From positions 44,647,219 through 44,711,218 of the forward strand of contig NC_079487.1 of assembly GCF_020520425.1 (NCBI RefSeq): DNA of 64,000 nt. The letters run 5' to 3'. The stretch is from Spinacia oleracea (Eukaryota > Streptophyta > Magnoliopsida > Caryophyllales > Amaranthaceae). The position numbers and the translations under genes were made by a program. The notes under the pieces were generated by a model. That model was not told the DNA's origin. It searched no databases and saw nothing but the letters and a program-made list of their open reading frames with translations. Below, one piece after another: positions 31,511 to 43,958 of this stretch; the stretch's first letter is position 1; every line of letters begins with the position of its first letter.

Positions 31511-34098
31511 CTGAAGCAAAGCATATATTATAGTACCAATGCTTGGAGAAAATCTTGTACATATAAATCAAATTTTAGAAGACAGTGGTTTTGCGCATTT
31601 AGTAAAAATGTACTAGTATTTTCCTTTTTTAAAACAGAGTTTTAAAAATAGAGTATTTACCAGCCGTCTCAAAGATATTGCTGACATTGAAGCAGATACC
31701 GTTAATTCCCCCAAACTGTTGGCAAACTATCAATCCAACTCCTATCTGACATCAGAAAATTTCAATTATTTTGTTTGAAAACTTATGGATTCACAAATTT
31801 GACACTGATAAAATATAACAAGGGTAGAAGTCTTACCGTTACAGAACGTAGATACCTCTTTTGAAACAAGTCAAACATATTAGCTTTGGGAAGCTTTTCG
31901 AGTTCTTCTATGTAATCCTGTCGATTGAAAGCCATAATGTGTAAATATGAGTAGGCCACTTCAGTGCTTGAGTATAATAATAGTCAAATTGAAAGAACCA
32001 ACTTAGAACAACTAGTACTTGAATCTCAGCAGCCTCATGGGTTATATCTGCATCCTTGCCACGAAGTTTCTGAAATGCAGCTCCAAACTCCTTTTGAGAT
32101 CCTATGTTCGCCTGTATTTACTTCGATTTGATATGATTGTTTCAATTGAATTGTATACTTAATTTTGAAATGATTATGTATGCTTACCAGCCATCTTGGA
32201 GATTCTGGAATGAAGAATAAACCCAAAAGCAGAACATCACATGGAATAAGTCCTGCATTATATGGCTAGTAAGTCTCTTGCTGCAATGTCTAAGATTTTT
32301 AATTTAAGTAATCACACTCAGCCATAAACTCCTTTTCCCTAATTATTTACCAGTTAATGCTAAAGTTCTCCATGATAAAACTCTCCCTATAATAAACGCC
32401 ACTGAGACGCCAGTACAGATCATGACCTGTAATAGGAGAAAATAGTGTATTAATATCATTCCTAAAATTTGATATGGCAACTGCAAGAATTTTAGTAAAA
32501 CATGAAGTACAACTGTTTCACTTCCTAATGTACAAAAATACCTGGTTTAATGTTGTAAGTTCTCCTCGGAGATTTACGGGTGCTATTTCCGCAATGTAAA
32601 CAGGTACCTGTTGATTTTACCATATCATGTTGGCTAGAATTTCAATGTCAAGCTGAAATTTTTTTGTCCTTGAACAAAGTTTTCTCTATAAAGATGGCAT
32701 ATAACTCCAAATCATACATACCACATAGGAGAAGACACCCATTCCGTATCCTCCTCCTAGTCTTCCTATATCCAATGCTAAAGAACCCTGAATAATTAAC
32801 GAGAAATTCACAGATGATTTATTTCTCGGAAACAGAAGTTCAGTAAGGATTAAAGAGGTTAATAATCTTTGAAGCTGAACCTTGGAAAAATATATGGAAA
32901 ACCACCCGCCCACACAGAAAGCGGAATACACTCTCATCGCCTGCAGAACATTTAACCATTCCAAAGAATTCAAAAGACTAAGCTAGGTGAAAGTTATTAG
33001 TTCATAAAGTCAAACTTCAGTTTGATTCCATACCCATTTCCTCCCAATAAAATCTGCAATAGGTCCACTAGTGATAGCTCCAATCATTGCACCAAAAGTA
33101 AGTATAGAACCGAAAAGTGAAAACTGCAAGAAAATGAACAGCGAAAATTGGACATGGAGAGTGAATGAAAACATGTAAATAGAATGTTTCAAGAACAGCT
33201 AGGTGTCCACTACACGTCTACACATAGTTGGCCTTTGGTGTGGTTTCTTACTGATGTGAACAGTTGCAGACCAATAATGGTGACCAGTTATGATCCAAAT
33301 TATTATTGATTCACTGGCTTTTGGAGTCACCTTTTACTCATTTACATGGTTGAAATGTGATTATGGTGTACACTGAGATGCAAAATATCATTCACCTTTC
33401 GCTGTGTGGTGTCTTACTCCTGTGCACGATTTCAGTATTATTATGGTGAGTTGTTGATTCAAACTAAATATAACTTATTAGCACTTATTTAGTTGAAAAC
33501 TGAACTTGGTATCCCTTCTTTGAACTGCTTGGAACTTGTTTCCAAGAAATGGGTTTGTGGAACGTGAAAAGAACAAGAACATAATGTCTCAAATCAAATA
33601 AATTTACAGTTTTTGTTCTCGCTCAACTCAGAAACAATTGTCAGAATCCTCTTTTTCAACTCAACTCTTTGAATTCCACAACTACTATTATTTTAATTGA
33701 GGTGTTAAAAACTAACCTGACCCAAATTTGCCCCAGAAAATTCGATTATAACTAATGAGCTGATTGATCAAAGATCACTCCAACTAGCATGACCTGACCC
33801 AATGTTTACTCCAGAAAAGATGATATAACTAACGAGCTAATTGATCAAACATGACTCAGAACTAGCATGACCTTACCTACCCTAATCCACAACTACGGCT
33901 GTAGATTCTTGTCAATCGTGTAAAAACCCACAATTCAACTCTTACCTGTAATGACTAATACTCACAAAATAGATGAAAATTCCCAAAATTGAAGTTCCAA
34001 ATATAACATAGAAGAAGCAGAAAGTGATCAACAAACCTAAGTAGTAGAGAGACCAAGTTCTGCAGTAATTGCCGACTGAGTAGGAGATGAATAGCCTG
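31511..34098 (-). pseudogene. Captured ERD6-like monosaccharide transporter exons
   Basis: Eleven exons in order on the - strand: 34098-34037 (GYSSPTQSAITAELGLS), 33123-33034 ([20 protein letters not shown]), 32940-32881, 32787-32722 (GYGMGVFSYV), 32607-32542 (PVYIAEIAPVNLRGELTT), 32426-32351, 32252-32188 (PESPRWL), 32111-32019, 31917-31837, 31745-31661 ([13 protein letters not shown]) and 31553-31511. They cover about the first seven of twelve membrane spans of a sugar porter (MFS), including PESPRWL. GT/AG sites are kept at nearly every junction. The first exon ends in TAG where Glu is usual. The gene start, the C-terminal half and the R/KGR motifs there are missing. ERD6-like proteins export sugars from the vacuole; this copy cannot. 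Confidence 0.88.
33190..34036. other. Long intron of captured transporter with internal duplication
   Basis: The interval between the first two transporter exons has no gene. An imperfect tandem duplication of about 75 bp lies near 33717-33870 (CTGACCCAA...CTAGCATGAC twice). Confidence 0.6.
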
Positions 34099-34690
34099 CT
34101 GAAAACCAACTCATTATATCTGTCACTGTCAGTATAAATTTAAACAACATCAACAAAAAACAACAACAACAACAACAACAAGGTTGTCGTCAGTCACTCA
34201 CGCCGCTTCTGTGGAGTGGTTATGAGTGGTGCTCTGCCACCGATACGAAAAGCCCTAACTCCCAAATCCCCAAATTCTAATTCACAAACCCTAATATTTG
34301 AGAAGCAGAGGAGAGAGAAAAACGCAGAGGGAAGAAGAAGGGGGCCAGCAAGGAAGATCGAAGAAGAAGAGGGGGCAAGGTCTGCGGTGTTTCCGGTAGA
34401 GCTTAGGGAAGATCGAAGAAGAAGGGCCAGGTATACGGTGCGCGCAGGCTGAAATAGACTCTTGCTAGGGGTTTTCGAACAGGGAACCACCGGTGAGAGG
34501 CGAGGAGGCAAGGAAATAAACTCTTGCTGGAGTACCACTGGCGATGGGCGAGACCCAGTGGCGACGGCCACTGGTGAGAACCACCGGCGAGACGCATGGA
34601 AGGCCGAGAGAGGAAGAAGGGAGTACTGGGAGTGGGACATGAATTTCGAATTGGTCATGAGGTTTGAGATAAGAAATGTTTGGTCTGAAT
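34099..34690. other. CACTA right interior, exon-like GC-rich segment
   Basis: A (CAA)n run lies at about 34151-34180. Then comes a GA-rich, higher-GC stretch (34195-34660) open in several frames on both strands, including a 154-codon - strand frame. Repeated CCACTGGCGA/CCACCGG strings explain part of this openness. It may be a first exon or 5' UTR of a captured or ancestral gene; I cannot assign it. Confidence 0.45.
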
Positions 34691-34925
34691 TAAAGTTGCA
34701 GCGAAAAAAATTACAAGCATGTTATTGCAGGGGGCTTTAACCATGTACGCTGCAAAATAAAACGCCTATTACAGGGGGCTTTTATTACGTACGCTGCAAA
34801 AATCTCTTTTGCAGGGGGCAATTAATTTGTACGCTGCAACAACCCTTTAAAGGGTTTGACCCGCGTTGACCGACTGGTTGTTGAAGCGTATTAATGCTTG
34901 TACGCTGCAACAAGGGGGTTGCAAC
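34690..34925. repeat. Right subterminal repeats of CACTA transposon
   Basis: Copies of TGTACGCTGCAA at about 34745, 34790, 34828 and 34896, with TTGCAGGGGGC variants between them, mirror the left subterminal array. Confidence 0.85.
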
Positions 34926-34945
34926 AAGGGTTTTTTCTACTAGTG
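34920..34945 (-). repeat. Right terminal inverted repeat of CACTA transposon
   Basis: Ends ...AAGGGTTTTTTCTACTAGTG, the inverse of the left end, and is followed by the TCG target duplication. Confidence 0.93.
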
Positions 34946-35320
34946 TCGTTTCGTATACGACGAATCACCGTCGTACGATACGATTTATTCGTGTCGACCA
35001 GCTTACGAATATTCGCAATACGATATACGATTCCGACAAAGGTCATATCGTATAATACGTTTCCAACTAATTCACGAAAAGCTATTAAATGAATTTCCGA
35101 TTCATTTAATCCGGTGATCCGTTACGTGTCATTGGTGTGACCTTGTAGGTTCAGTCAAGAGTAAGTTGTGAGTTTAATATCCATTAGAACTCACTGATCG
35201 GAAGCATTGCTCCAGCTAGCTGTTCCGATCACTTGATCTCACTGAATTAATTGTTCGCAATTAATCTGAACCTTTGGTATTAGACTTAATGCACCTTGGA
35301 TAAAGGACACATTTCCTTTA

Positions 35321-36163
35321 ATCTCCCACTTGTCATTCAGACAAGTGTGCATCCACATTCCTTTGTCACTTAGTGTTACTTACTGAACATAAGGTAAGAT
35401 CCAATCCATCCTTATTAGGTCCAGAAGTGTTTCTCAGATTACAGAGTTCAACTGTCAAACTTTTGCAGAAGGTTAAGCCTAACCATTCTGAGTACGGCCA
35501 TGCATTTTACAGTATCTAACTCTCCGAGAGGCCTTGTTACACAACAACACCATATCCTATCAAAGACATGAGGACAATCCATTCTTGCAATCTATGAACA
35601 CTCACTTTGATTCATAGTACGCCCAATAACTGCTTTTATTGCCTCCTTTTACGGTGCGACGTTTAGCTAGTATCAAAGCGAACTAATTCTCAAACGAGCA
35701 GACATAATTGCTCATGTTCTGAGGAACGGTTTCTAATCACCATTAATGAGAACTACCTATGACATGACTTTAATCTCTTAAAGAGTTCTCATGGTCAATC
35801 CGATACAAGATCCAATAAGTATCTATGCAAAAGATTCTGACATCCAGTCACTCTAGTTCAAGAAACAGAACTAAGTAATCTACTTGCAATCTAATCTTCA
35901 TTAGTCATTGGTCGTCCACCTTTCAATGACCTGGATTAGGGATCCTTTGTGACTTCAATATTCAAGTTCACTTATGGGTGTTTCTTTGTCGAAGAATCCA
36001 TCTTGACATCCCATTTGAATGATTTGAATCACATGGACTTATCATTTAATTCTAAACCACAATTAAATGAATATGAAATAAATAAATTTCATAAATATAA
36101 AATGGTTAAACCAATTGTTTTAAACATAGATCTAACAGATGTTCTAAAACAATACTTAGAAAA
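35321..36163 (-). other. Copia-B 3' UTR with polypurine tract
   Basis: Noncoding; homologous to 6110-6974 of Copia-1 and 63648-64000 of Copia-C. The purine tract ACAAGTGGGAGAT (- strand) touches the LTR. Open frames here are short and unrelated to known proteins. Confidence 0.8.
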
Positions 36164-39100
36164 TCAAAGCCATTCTCCAACATGCTTGATTCCCATGGTT
36201 GCTACATGTGCGTTGTGTTTCACTTGTGGCAACGGTTTAGTCAATGGATCCGCGACGTTGTCGTCAGTTCCAACCTTGCAAATTTCGATTTCCTTTCTTT
36301 CAACGATCTCTCGAAGTATATGAAATCGCCGCAGTACGTGCTTGGACTTCTGGTGGCTCCTAGGCTCCTTTGCCTGGGCAATGGCTCTGCTATTGTCGCA
36401 ATACAAAGCCACTGGTCCTTTAATGGAGGGGACAACACCAAGTTCTTCGATGAACTTCCGAATCCAAACAGCTTCCTTTGCTGCTTCTGAGGCAGCAATG
36501 TACTCGGCTTCAGTTGTAGAATCTGCAATAGTGCTTTGCTTAGCACTTTTCCAGCTTACTGCTCCGCCGTTGAGGCAGAACACAATCACAGACTGTGATC
36601 TGAAATCATCTCTGTCGGCTTGAAAGCTTGCGTCCGTATAGCCCTTAAAAATCAACTCATCTGTTCCACCATAAACCAGAAACTGATCCTTAGTCCTTTT
36701 CAGGTATTTTAGGATGTTCTTGGCAGCAGTCCAATGCGCCTCACCTGGTTCTGACTGGTACCTGCTCGTTGCACTGAGTGCGAACGAAACATCCGGCCTT
36801 GTACAAATCATAGCATACATGATGGATCCAATAGCCGATGCGTATGGAATTCCACTCATCTTTCTACGCTCATCAGATGTTTTGGGACACTGATTCTTGC
36901 TTAGATTTATGCCATGTGACATGGGTAGATGGCCTCTCTTGGCTTCCATCATATTGAACCTAGCTAGCACTTTGTTAATGTAAGTGCTTTGGCTTAGTCC
37001 AATCATCCTCTTAGATCTATCCCTATAGATCTTGATGCCCAATATGTACTGTGCCTCTCCTAAGTCCTTCATTGAGAAACACTTCCCGAGCCAAGTCTTT
37101 ACAGACTCCAACATAGGAATGTCGTTTCCAATAAGCAGTATGTCGTCAACATACAAGACTAGGAATGCAATTTTACTCCCACTGACCTTCTTGTATACAC
37201 AAGATTCGTCCTGATTCTTGATGAAGCCAAACTTATTGACTGCTTCATCAAATCGTTTATTCCAACTCCTTGATGCCTGCTTTAGTCCATAGATGGACTT
37301 CTTAAGCTTGCATACCTTTCCTTGGTTCTTTTGATCGACAAAACCCTCCGGCTGTGTTATGAACACAGTCTCTTCAAGAACACCGTTCAAGAAGGCAGTT
37401 TTGACATCCATTTGCCATATTTCATAGTCATGAAGCGCGGCAATCGCAAGGATTATCCGAACACACTTAAGCATCGCGACTGGAGAAAAGGTTTCATCGT
37501 AGTCAACGCCGTGAACTTGCCTGTAACCAGTTGCTACCAATCTAGCCTTGTATATGTATACAATTCCATCTTTGTCTTTCTTCAACTTGAAGACCCATTT
37601 GCATCCGATAGGTGTGAACCCATCTGGCAAATCAACCAAATCCCAGACTTGATTTTCAGACATGGAGTCTATTTCAGATTGCATGGCCTCTAACCATTTA
37701 TTGGAGCTTGGGCTCGTCATAGCTTTCTTGTAAGTCATAGGTTCATCACTATCCAATATGAGAACGTCTAAGTTTTCAGTCAAGAGGACGCCTATCTATC
37801 TGTCCGGCTGAAAAATAGTTCTATTTGACCTACGAGGGGCAACAACGTTTTGAGGAACTACTCCCACTGGCTCTTCTAAAGACCTTGGAGGTTCATCAAC
37901 CTGAACTGCTTCTAAAGAGTTCTGAGTTCGTTGTTCGTCTCGAATCTCTTCTAGGTCTATTATTCTCCCACTTGTCAATTTGGAAATATGATTTCTTTCC
38001 AAAAAGACACCGTAACGAGCAACGAATACCTTGTTGTCTGACTTGTTGTAGAAATAATACCCCATAGTTTCTTTTGGATACCCAACGAAGAAAAATTTGT
38101 CAGATTTAGGTTGTAGCTTGTCCGAAATTAATCTCTTGACATATGCTTCGCAACCCCAAATCTTCAAAAAAGACAACTTTGGAAGTTTCCCAGTCCATAA
38201 TTCGTATGGAGTCTTTTCAACAGCTTTTGACGGAGCACGATTCACTGTGAGTGCAGCAGTTTGCAACGCATGTCCCTAGAACTGTAAAGGAAGTTCGGCC
38301 TGACCCATCATTGACCTGACCATATCGAGTAAGGTCCTGTTTCTCCGTTCCGACACTCCATTCCATCGAGGTGTCCCCGGAGCAGTCAATTCAGAAAGAA
38401 TACCGCATTCTTTTAGATGGTCATCAAACTCGTGGCTAAGATATTCACCTCCTCGATCCGATCTTAGAGCTTTGATTTTCTTGCCATGTTGATTCTCTAC
38501 TTCATTTTGAAATTCTCTGAATTTCTCAAACGATTCAGACTTGTGCTTCATTAAGTAAATATAGCCATATCTACTAAAGTCGTCCGTAAACGTTATGAAA
38601 TAGCTGAACTCACCTCTAGCTTTCGTACTCATAGGCCCACATACGTCCATATGTATCAGCCCTAGTAGTTCGCTTGCTCTTTCTCCCACCTTTGAGAAAG
38701 GTTGCTTTGTCATTTTGCCAAGTAAACAAGATTCGCATTGATCAATCTTCTCTAAGTCGAATGATTCTAGAATTCCATGCGCTTTATGTTTATATGGCCT
38801 AATCGACAATGCCAAAGAAATGTGAGATCCGAATCACCAGTTTTAGCCTTTTTGGTATTTATGTTATAAATGTGTTTGCTCGTATCTAGCACATATAGAC
38901 CGTTTTCTTGTTGTGCTGAACCATAAAACATTCCATTCAAAGAAAAAGAACAACTATTGTCTTTAAATTGAAAACTAAAACCTTTAGAATCCAAACTTGA
39001 AACGGAAATAATGTTTCTGGTGATACTAGGAACGTAGTAACAGTTTTCTAGTTCTAAAACAAACCCACTAGGCAAAGAAATAAAATAAGATCCTACGGCT

Positions 39101-39264
39101 AATGCAGCAATCCGTGCTCCATTTCCCACGCGTAGATCCATCTCGCCTTTATCAAGCTTTCTACTTCTCCTTAGTCCCTGCGAATTGGAACATAAGTGTG
39201 AGCCACAACCAGTATCTAATACCCAAGAAGTAGAATTAGCAAGATTACAATGTATAACATACAT
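36164..39264 (-). pseudogene. Copia-B pol: protease, integrase, RT, RNase H
   Basis: 39264-38767 has protease DTGCGSHLCSN and the pre-integrase histidines. A frame change lies between 38815 and 38767. 38815-38276 carries CESCLLGK and the integrase core (HMDVCGP, SDRGGEY, ERRNRT). TAG at 38276 replaces the expected Trp before GHAL. 38266-37796 continues in frame, with another stop before 37783. 37783-36164 is an open 539-codon stretch with RT (VFKLKKDKDG, YVDD) and RNase H (YTDASFQ, TEAEYIA, CDNSRA). Protein similarity to Copia-1 pol is high throughout. Confidence 0.9.
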
Positions 39265-39305
39265 ACCTGAAGGAGAAGCAACGTTTCCGTCCTTCTTCTC
39301 TTCCT

Positions 39306-40151
39306 TTAGTTTGGGGAATCTCGCTTGTAATGACCAATTTCATTACAATTGAAGCATTGCGATGTAGAAGGAGAAGCATTCCTCTTCATCTTGCTCTTGG
39401 AAGGAGCCAGATGCCCTCCGGGAGTGGACGAAGATGCAGCCTTGCTTTTCTTCCCCTTGCCTACTTTCTTGAATTTAGTGCACCTCACATTCAAAGGGTC
39501 TTGATTGAACTTAAGGATTTTCTTGCATTTCATGAGTAATTCCACAAGTTCACAGAATGTGCTCTCTTTCTGATGAAAGAGATAGTGCATCTTAAAACCC
39601 TCATAATCCTTATGAAGAGAATTCAGCACTAGTGCAATAGCTATTGACTCTTTGATGGAACCACCAAGTCTCTCAATTGTGAAAAATAATCCAGACATCA
39701 TATCCACATGAGACCGAATTGATGTGTTCTTGTCCATCTTGTCAGAGTAAATGCGCCTTTGTGCCTCCAGAAGTTCGATTTCTAGGCACGACTTGCGTGG
39801 GGTTATAAGCTTGAGATCGCCCATCGAATTAGCCAATTCGTCAACCCCATTGCCACCAGTTTGGCACAAGGGTCGAAAACCCGCACACTTATCCTCGAGG
39901 CTACTTAGGAGAGCTTGAGGCTCAAAAGTAATGAACCTCCCTCTCCAACTCTCAGGGATAGACTTAAGGATGAACTCCGTGACAAGGTACTTGTGAAGTG
40001 CCCAACTTCTGTACCTTTCAGGAGTCATGCCTCGCGCATCATAGCTAGGGAAAGGTTGTTCAATGACATAGTGTATGCCATTAACTTTCAAAACTTCGAC
40101 AAGTTTCTCTTTTCATTCAAGAAAATTAGTCAAGTCTAACTCGACATCCAT
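39306..40151 (-). pseudogene. Copia-B gag, unlike Copia-1 gag
   Basis: The likely ATG is at 40151. A TGA at about 40115 stops it after twelve codons, and the frame then stays open to 39306. It contains GIHYVIEQPFPSYDARG, RSWALHKYLVTEFILKSIP and a zinc knuckle CFNCNEIGHYKRDS whose last Cys is Ser, followed by stop. Apart from the general gag layout and zinc knuckle it shows little similarity to the Copia-1 gag, although the two pol regions are close. A frame change joins it to pol near 39300. Confidence 0.8.
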
Positions 40152-40534
40152 TATTTCAGCTGATATGATTGTTGTTATGTTTGCGACCATTTTGATTACT
40201 ACAATCGAAAAGAATTTGCAATAAATAACTATTCATACAATTCAATAACTTTGAAATAAAAGCAAAACATGCAATCATTAAAGCTATTAAAACATTTCAT
40301 TCATGCAAAAGCAAAAACATGGTCCAAAATGAATGAAACGATTCCAAGACCCCAAAAGTCCTAAATCCTTAAGCAGCTTTAGCATGTCTTAAGTAGTTTA
40401 AGATTTTAGGTAAGAAAAACCTATTGCTAGTAATCTCCAAATTACTCTTGGTTAATAAATTAATGCCATAATTTATCCCATTGCCACAACTTAATGCCAT
40501 TGTTGTTTGAGTTGTAACCACAATCAACGTGCTC
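40152..40534 (-). other. Copia-B leader, gag-proximal part
   Basis: Noncoding. 40245-40520 is nearly identical to 11510-11790 in Copia-A. Confidence 0.8.
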
Positions 40535-41453
40535 TGAATAAATTTAGAACATGCTTGAATAAATTTAGAACATTCTAGAATAAATTTAGAACATGCTTGA
40601 ATAAATTTAGAACATGGTTGAAAATTTTTATAACATGTTTAATAATTTTAGAACATGCTTGAATTAATTTAGAATATGAGTTTGAAATTTTAGAACATGT
40701 ATATATGTATATGTGTTGACTAGGTTCTCATGTTCTAAATTTAGAACATTGTTCAATAAATTTAGGACATGCTTGAATAAATTTAGAACATGGTTGAACA
40801 AATTTAGAACATCGTTGAATAAATTTAGAACATGGTTGAACAAATTTAGAACATGCTTGATTAAATTTAGAACATGAGCTTGAAAATCTAGAACATGGTT
40901 GAATAATTTTAGAACAGGCTTAGAACACGAGGATAAAAATTTAGAACATGGTTGAACAAAATTAAAAAAATGCTTGAATAAATTTAGTACATGGTTAAAC
41001 AAATTTAGAACATCGTTGAATAAATTCAGAACATGGTTAAATAAATTTAGAACATTGTTGAATAAATTTAGAACATGGTTGAACAAATTTAGAATATGGT
41101 TGAATAAATTTAGAACATGGTTGAACAAATTTAGAACATAGAGAGTGTAAAAGTGTTCTTACCATAAGAAGTGTTCTAACTTTATTAAACCGTGTTTCAA
41201 AATTTATTCAAGCATGTTCTAAATTTATTCAAGCATGTTATAACTTTATTCAACAGTGTTCTAAATTTATTCAAGCATGTTCTAAATCTATTCAAGCATG
41301 TTATAAATTTATTCAAGCATTCTCTAAATTTATTCAATAGTGTTCTAAATTTATTCAAGCATGTTCTAATTAACTTTATTCAAGCATGTTCTAACTTTAT
41401 TCAAGCACGTTCTAACTTTATTCAAGCACGTTCTAACTTTATTCAAGCACGTG
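40535..41453. repeat. Foldback minisatellite with 21-bp period
   Basis: The left arm (40535-41140) is built of 21-bp units like GAATAAATTTAGAACATGSTT. The right arm (41190-41453) is built of the inverse, TTTATTCAAGCATGTTCTAAA. The outer ends are inverted (CGTGCTCTGAATAAA against CGTGCTTGAATAAA). Copia-A lacks it at the same leader site (AACGTGCTCCTTTAGGACG near 11787-11805), so it is an insertion or local expansion. Because 21 is a multiple of three, heptad-like frames (repeating LFNHVLN) stay open for 154 codons on one strand and 94 on the other. I do not call them genes. Confidence 0.85.
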
Positions 41454-43674
<2,221 letters not shown>

Positions 43675-43688
43675 GCTCATGATATCAC
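43675..43688 (-). promoter_or_regulatory. Decayed primer binding site of Copia-B
   Basis: On the - strand AGTGATATCATGAGCC stands where Copia-A has AGTGGTATCAAGAGCC. Two changes weaken the initiator tRNA-Met match. Confidence 0.7.
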
Positions 43689-43958
43689 TTTAGGGGAATA
43701 CAGTTAAACATAATAACATGTGCGGAACAATCCCCAAACCCAAGAAACATGTATAAAGCACAGATTAAGCAAACTTACATTCGAAGCGTGTTTTCCACAA
43801 TAATATGTCAACGAACACGAACAAAGAACTCCACTTGTCGTTCCTCTACTTGGTTCACCGACACGTTCAGATCCGTCTTGATTATCGTAGCTTAGACAAT
43901 TGATCAAGATACTTTGCTTTTGGGAAGAACTCACATTGGAGGCACAGAGAGAATTAGG
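43689..43958 (-). repeat. Copia-B 5' LTR, truncated
   Basis: Only the last 270 bp of the LTR remain. Its end is TTTAGGGG on the + strand instead of TGTAGGGG. Homology stops at GAGAGAATTAGGG, where gypsy RNase H sequence begins with AGGAATCC. Confidence 0.88.

Larger units (their letters stand above)
28242..34945. mobile_element. Non-autonomous CACTA transposon carrying captured host exons
   Basis: The element is 6704 bp. Ends are CACTAGTAGAAAAAACCCTT and its inverse, flanked by the 3-bp duplication TCG (28239-28241 and 34946-34948). The same site is uninterrupted in the Copia-A and Copia-C LTRs (TTATCGTTTCG near 14640 and 63270). TTGCAGCGTAC repeats occupy both subterminal regions. I find no TNP2-like or Transposase_21 gene. 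The interior has a 155-bp tandem array, two CCR-like exons and eleven ERD6-like transporter exons. It would need a transposase from elsewhere. It is younger than Copia-B. Confidence 0.93.
27573..35320 (-). repeat. Copia-B 3' LTR, interrupted by CACTA transposon
   Basis: Two parts, 27573-28241 and 34946-35320, make an LTR of about 1041 bp once the CACTA transposon and one TCG copy are removed. It closely matches 14007-15022 and 62648-63647. The TG start is mutated to TA (35319-35320), followed by the purine tract GTGGGAGAT on the - strand. The GC-rich block is at 27930-28180. Confidence 0.9.

Noticed and set aside
34194..34740. Possible gene in the CACTA right interior (154 codons on one strand, 92 on the other)
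   Set aside because: Open in several frames, repeat-driven, no recognised domain; kept only as an unassigned segment.
28242..34945. An intact host locus with a sugar transporter and a reductase
   Set aside because: Both genes lack terminal exons, one exon ends in a stop, and the segment is bounded by CACTA inverted repeats with a target duplication inside a copia LTR.
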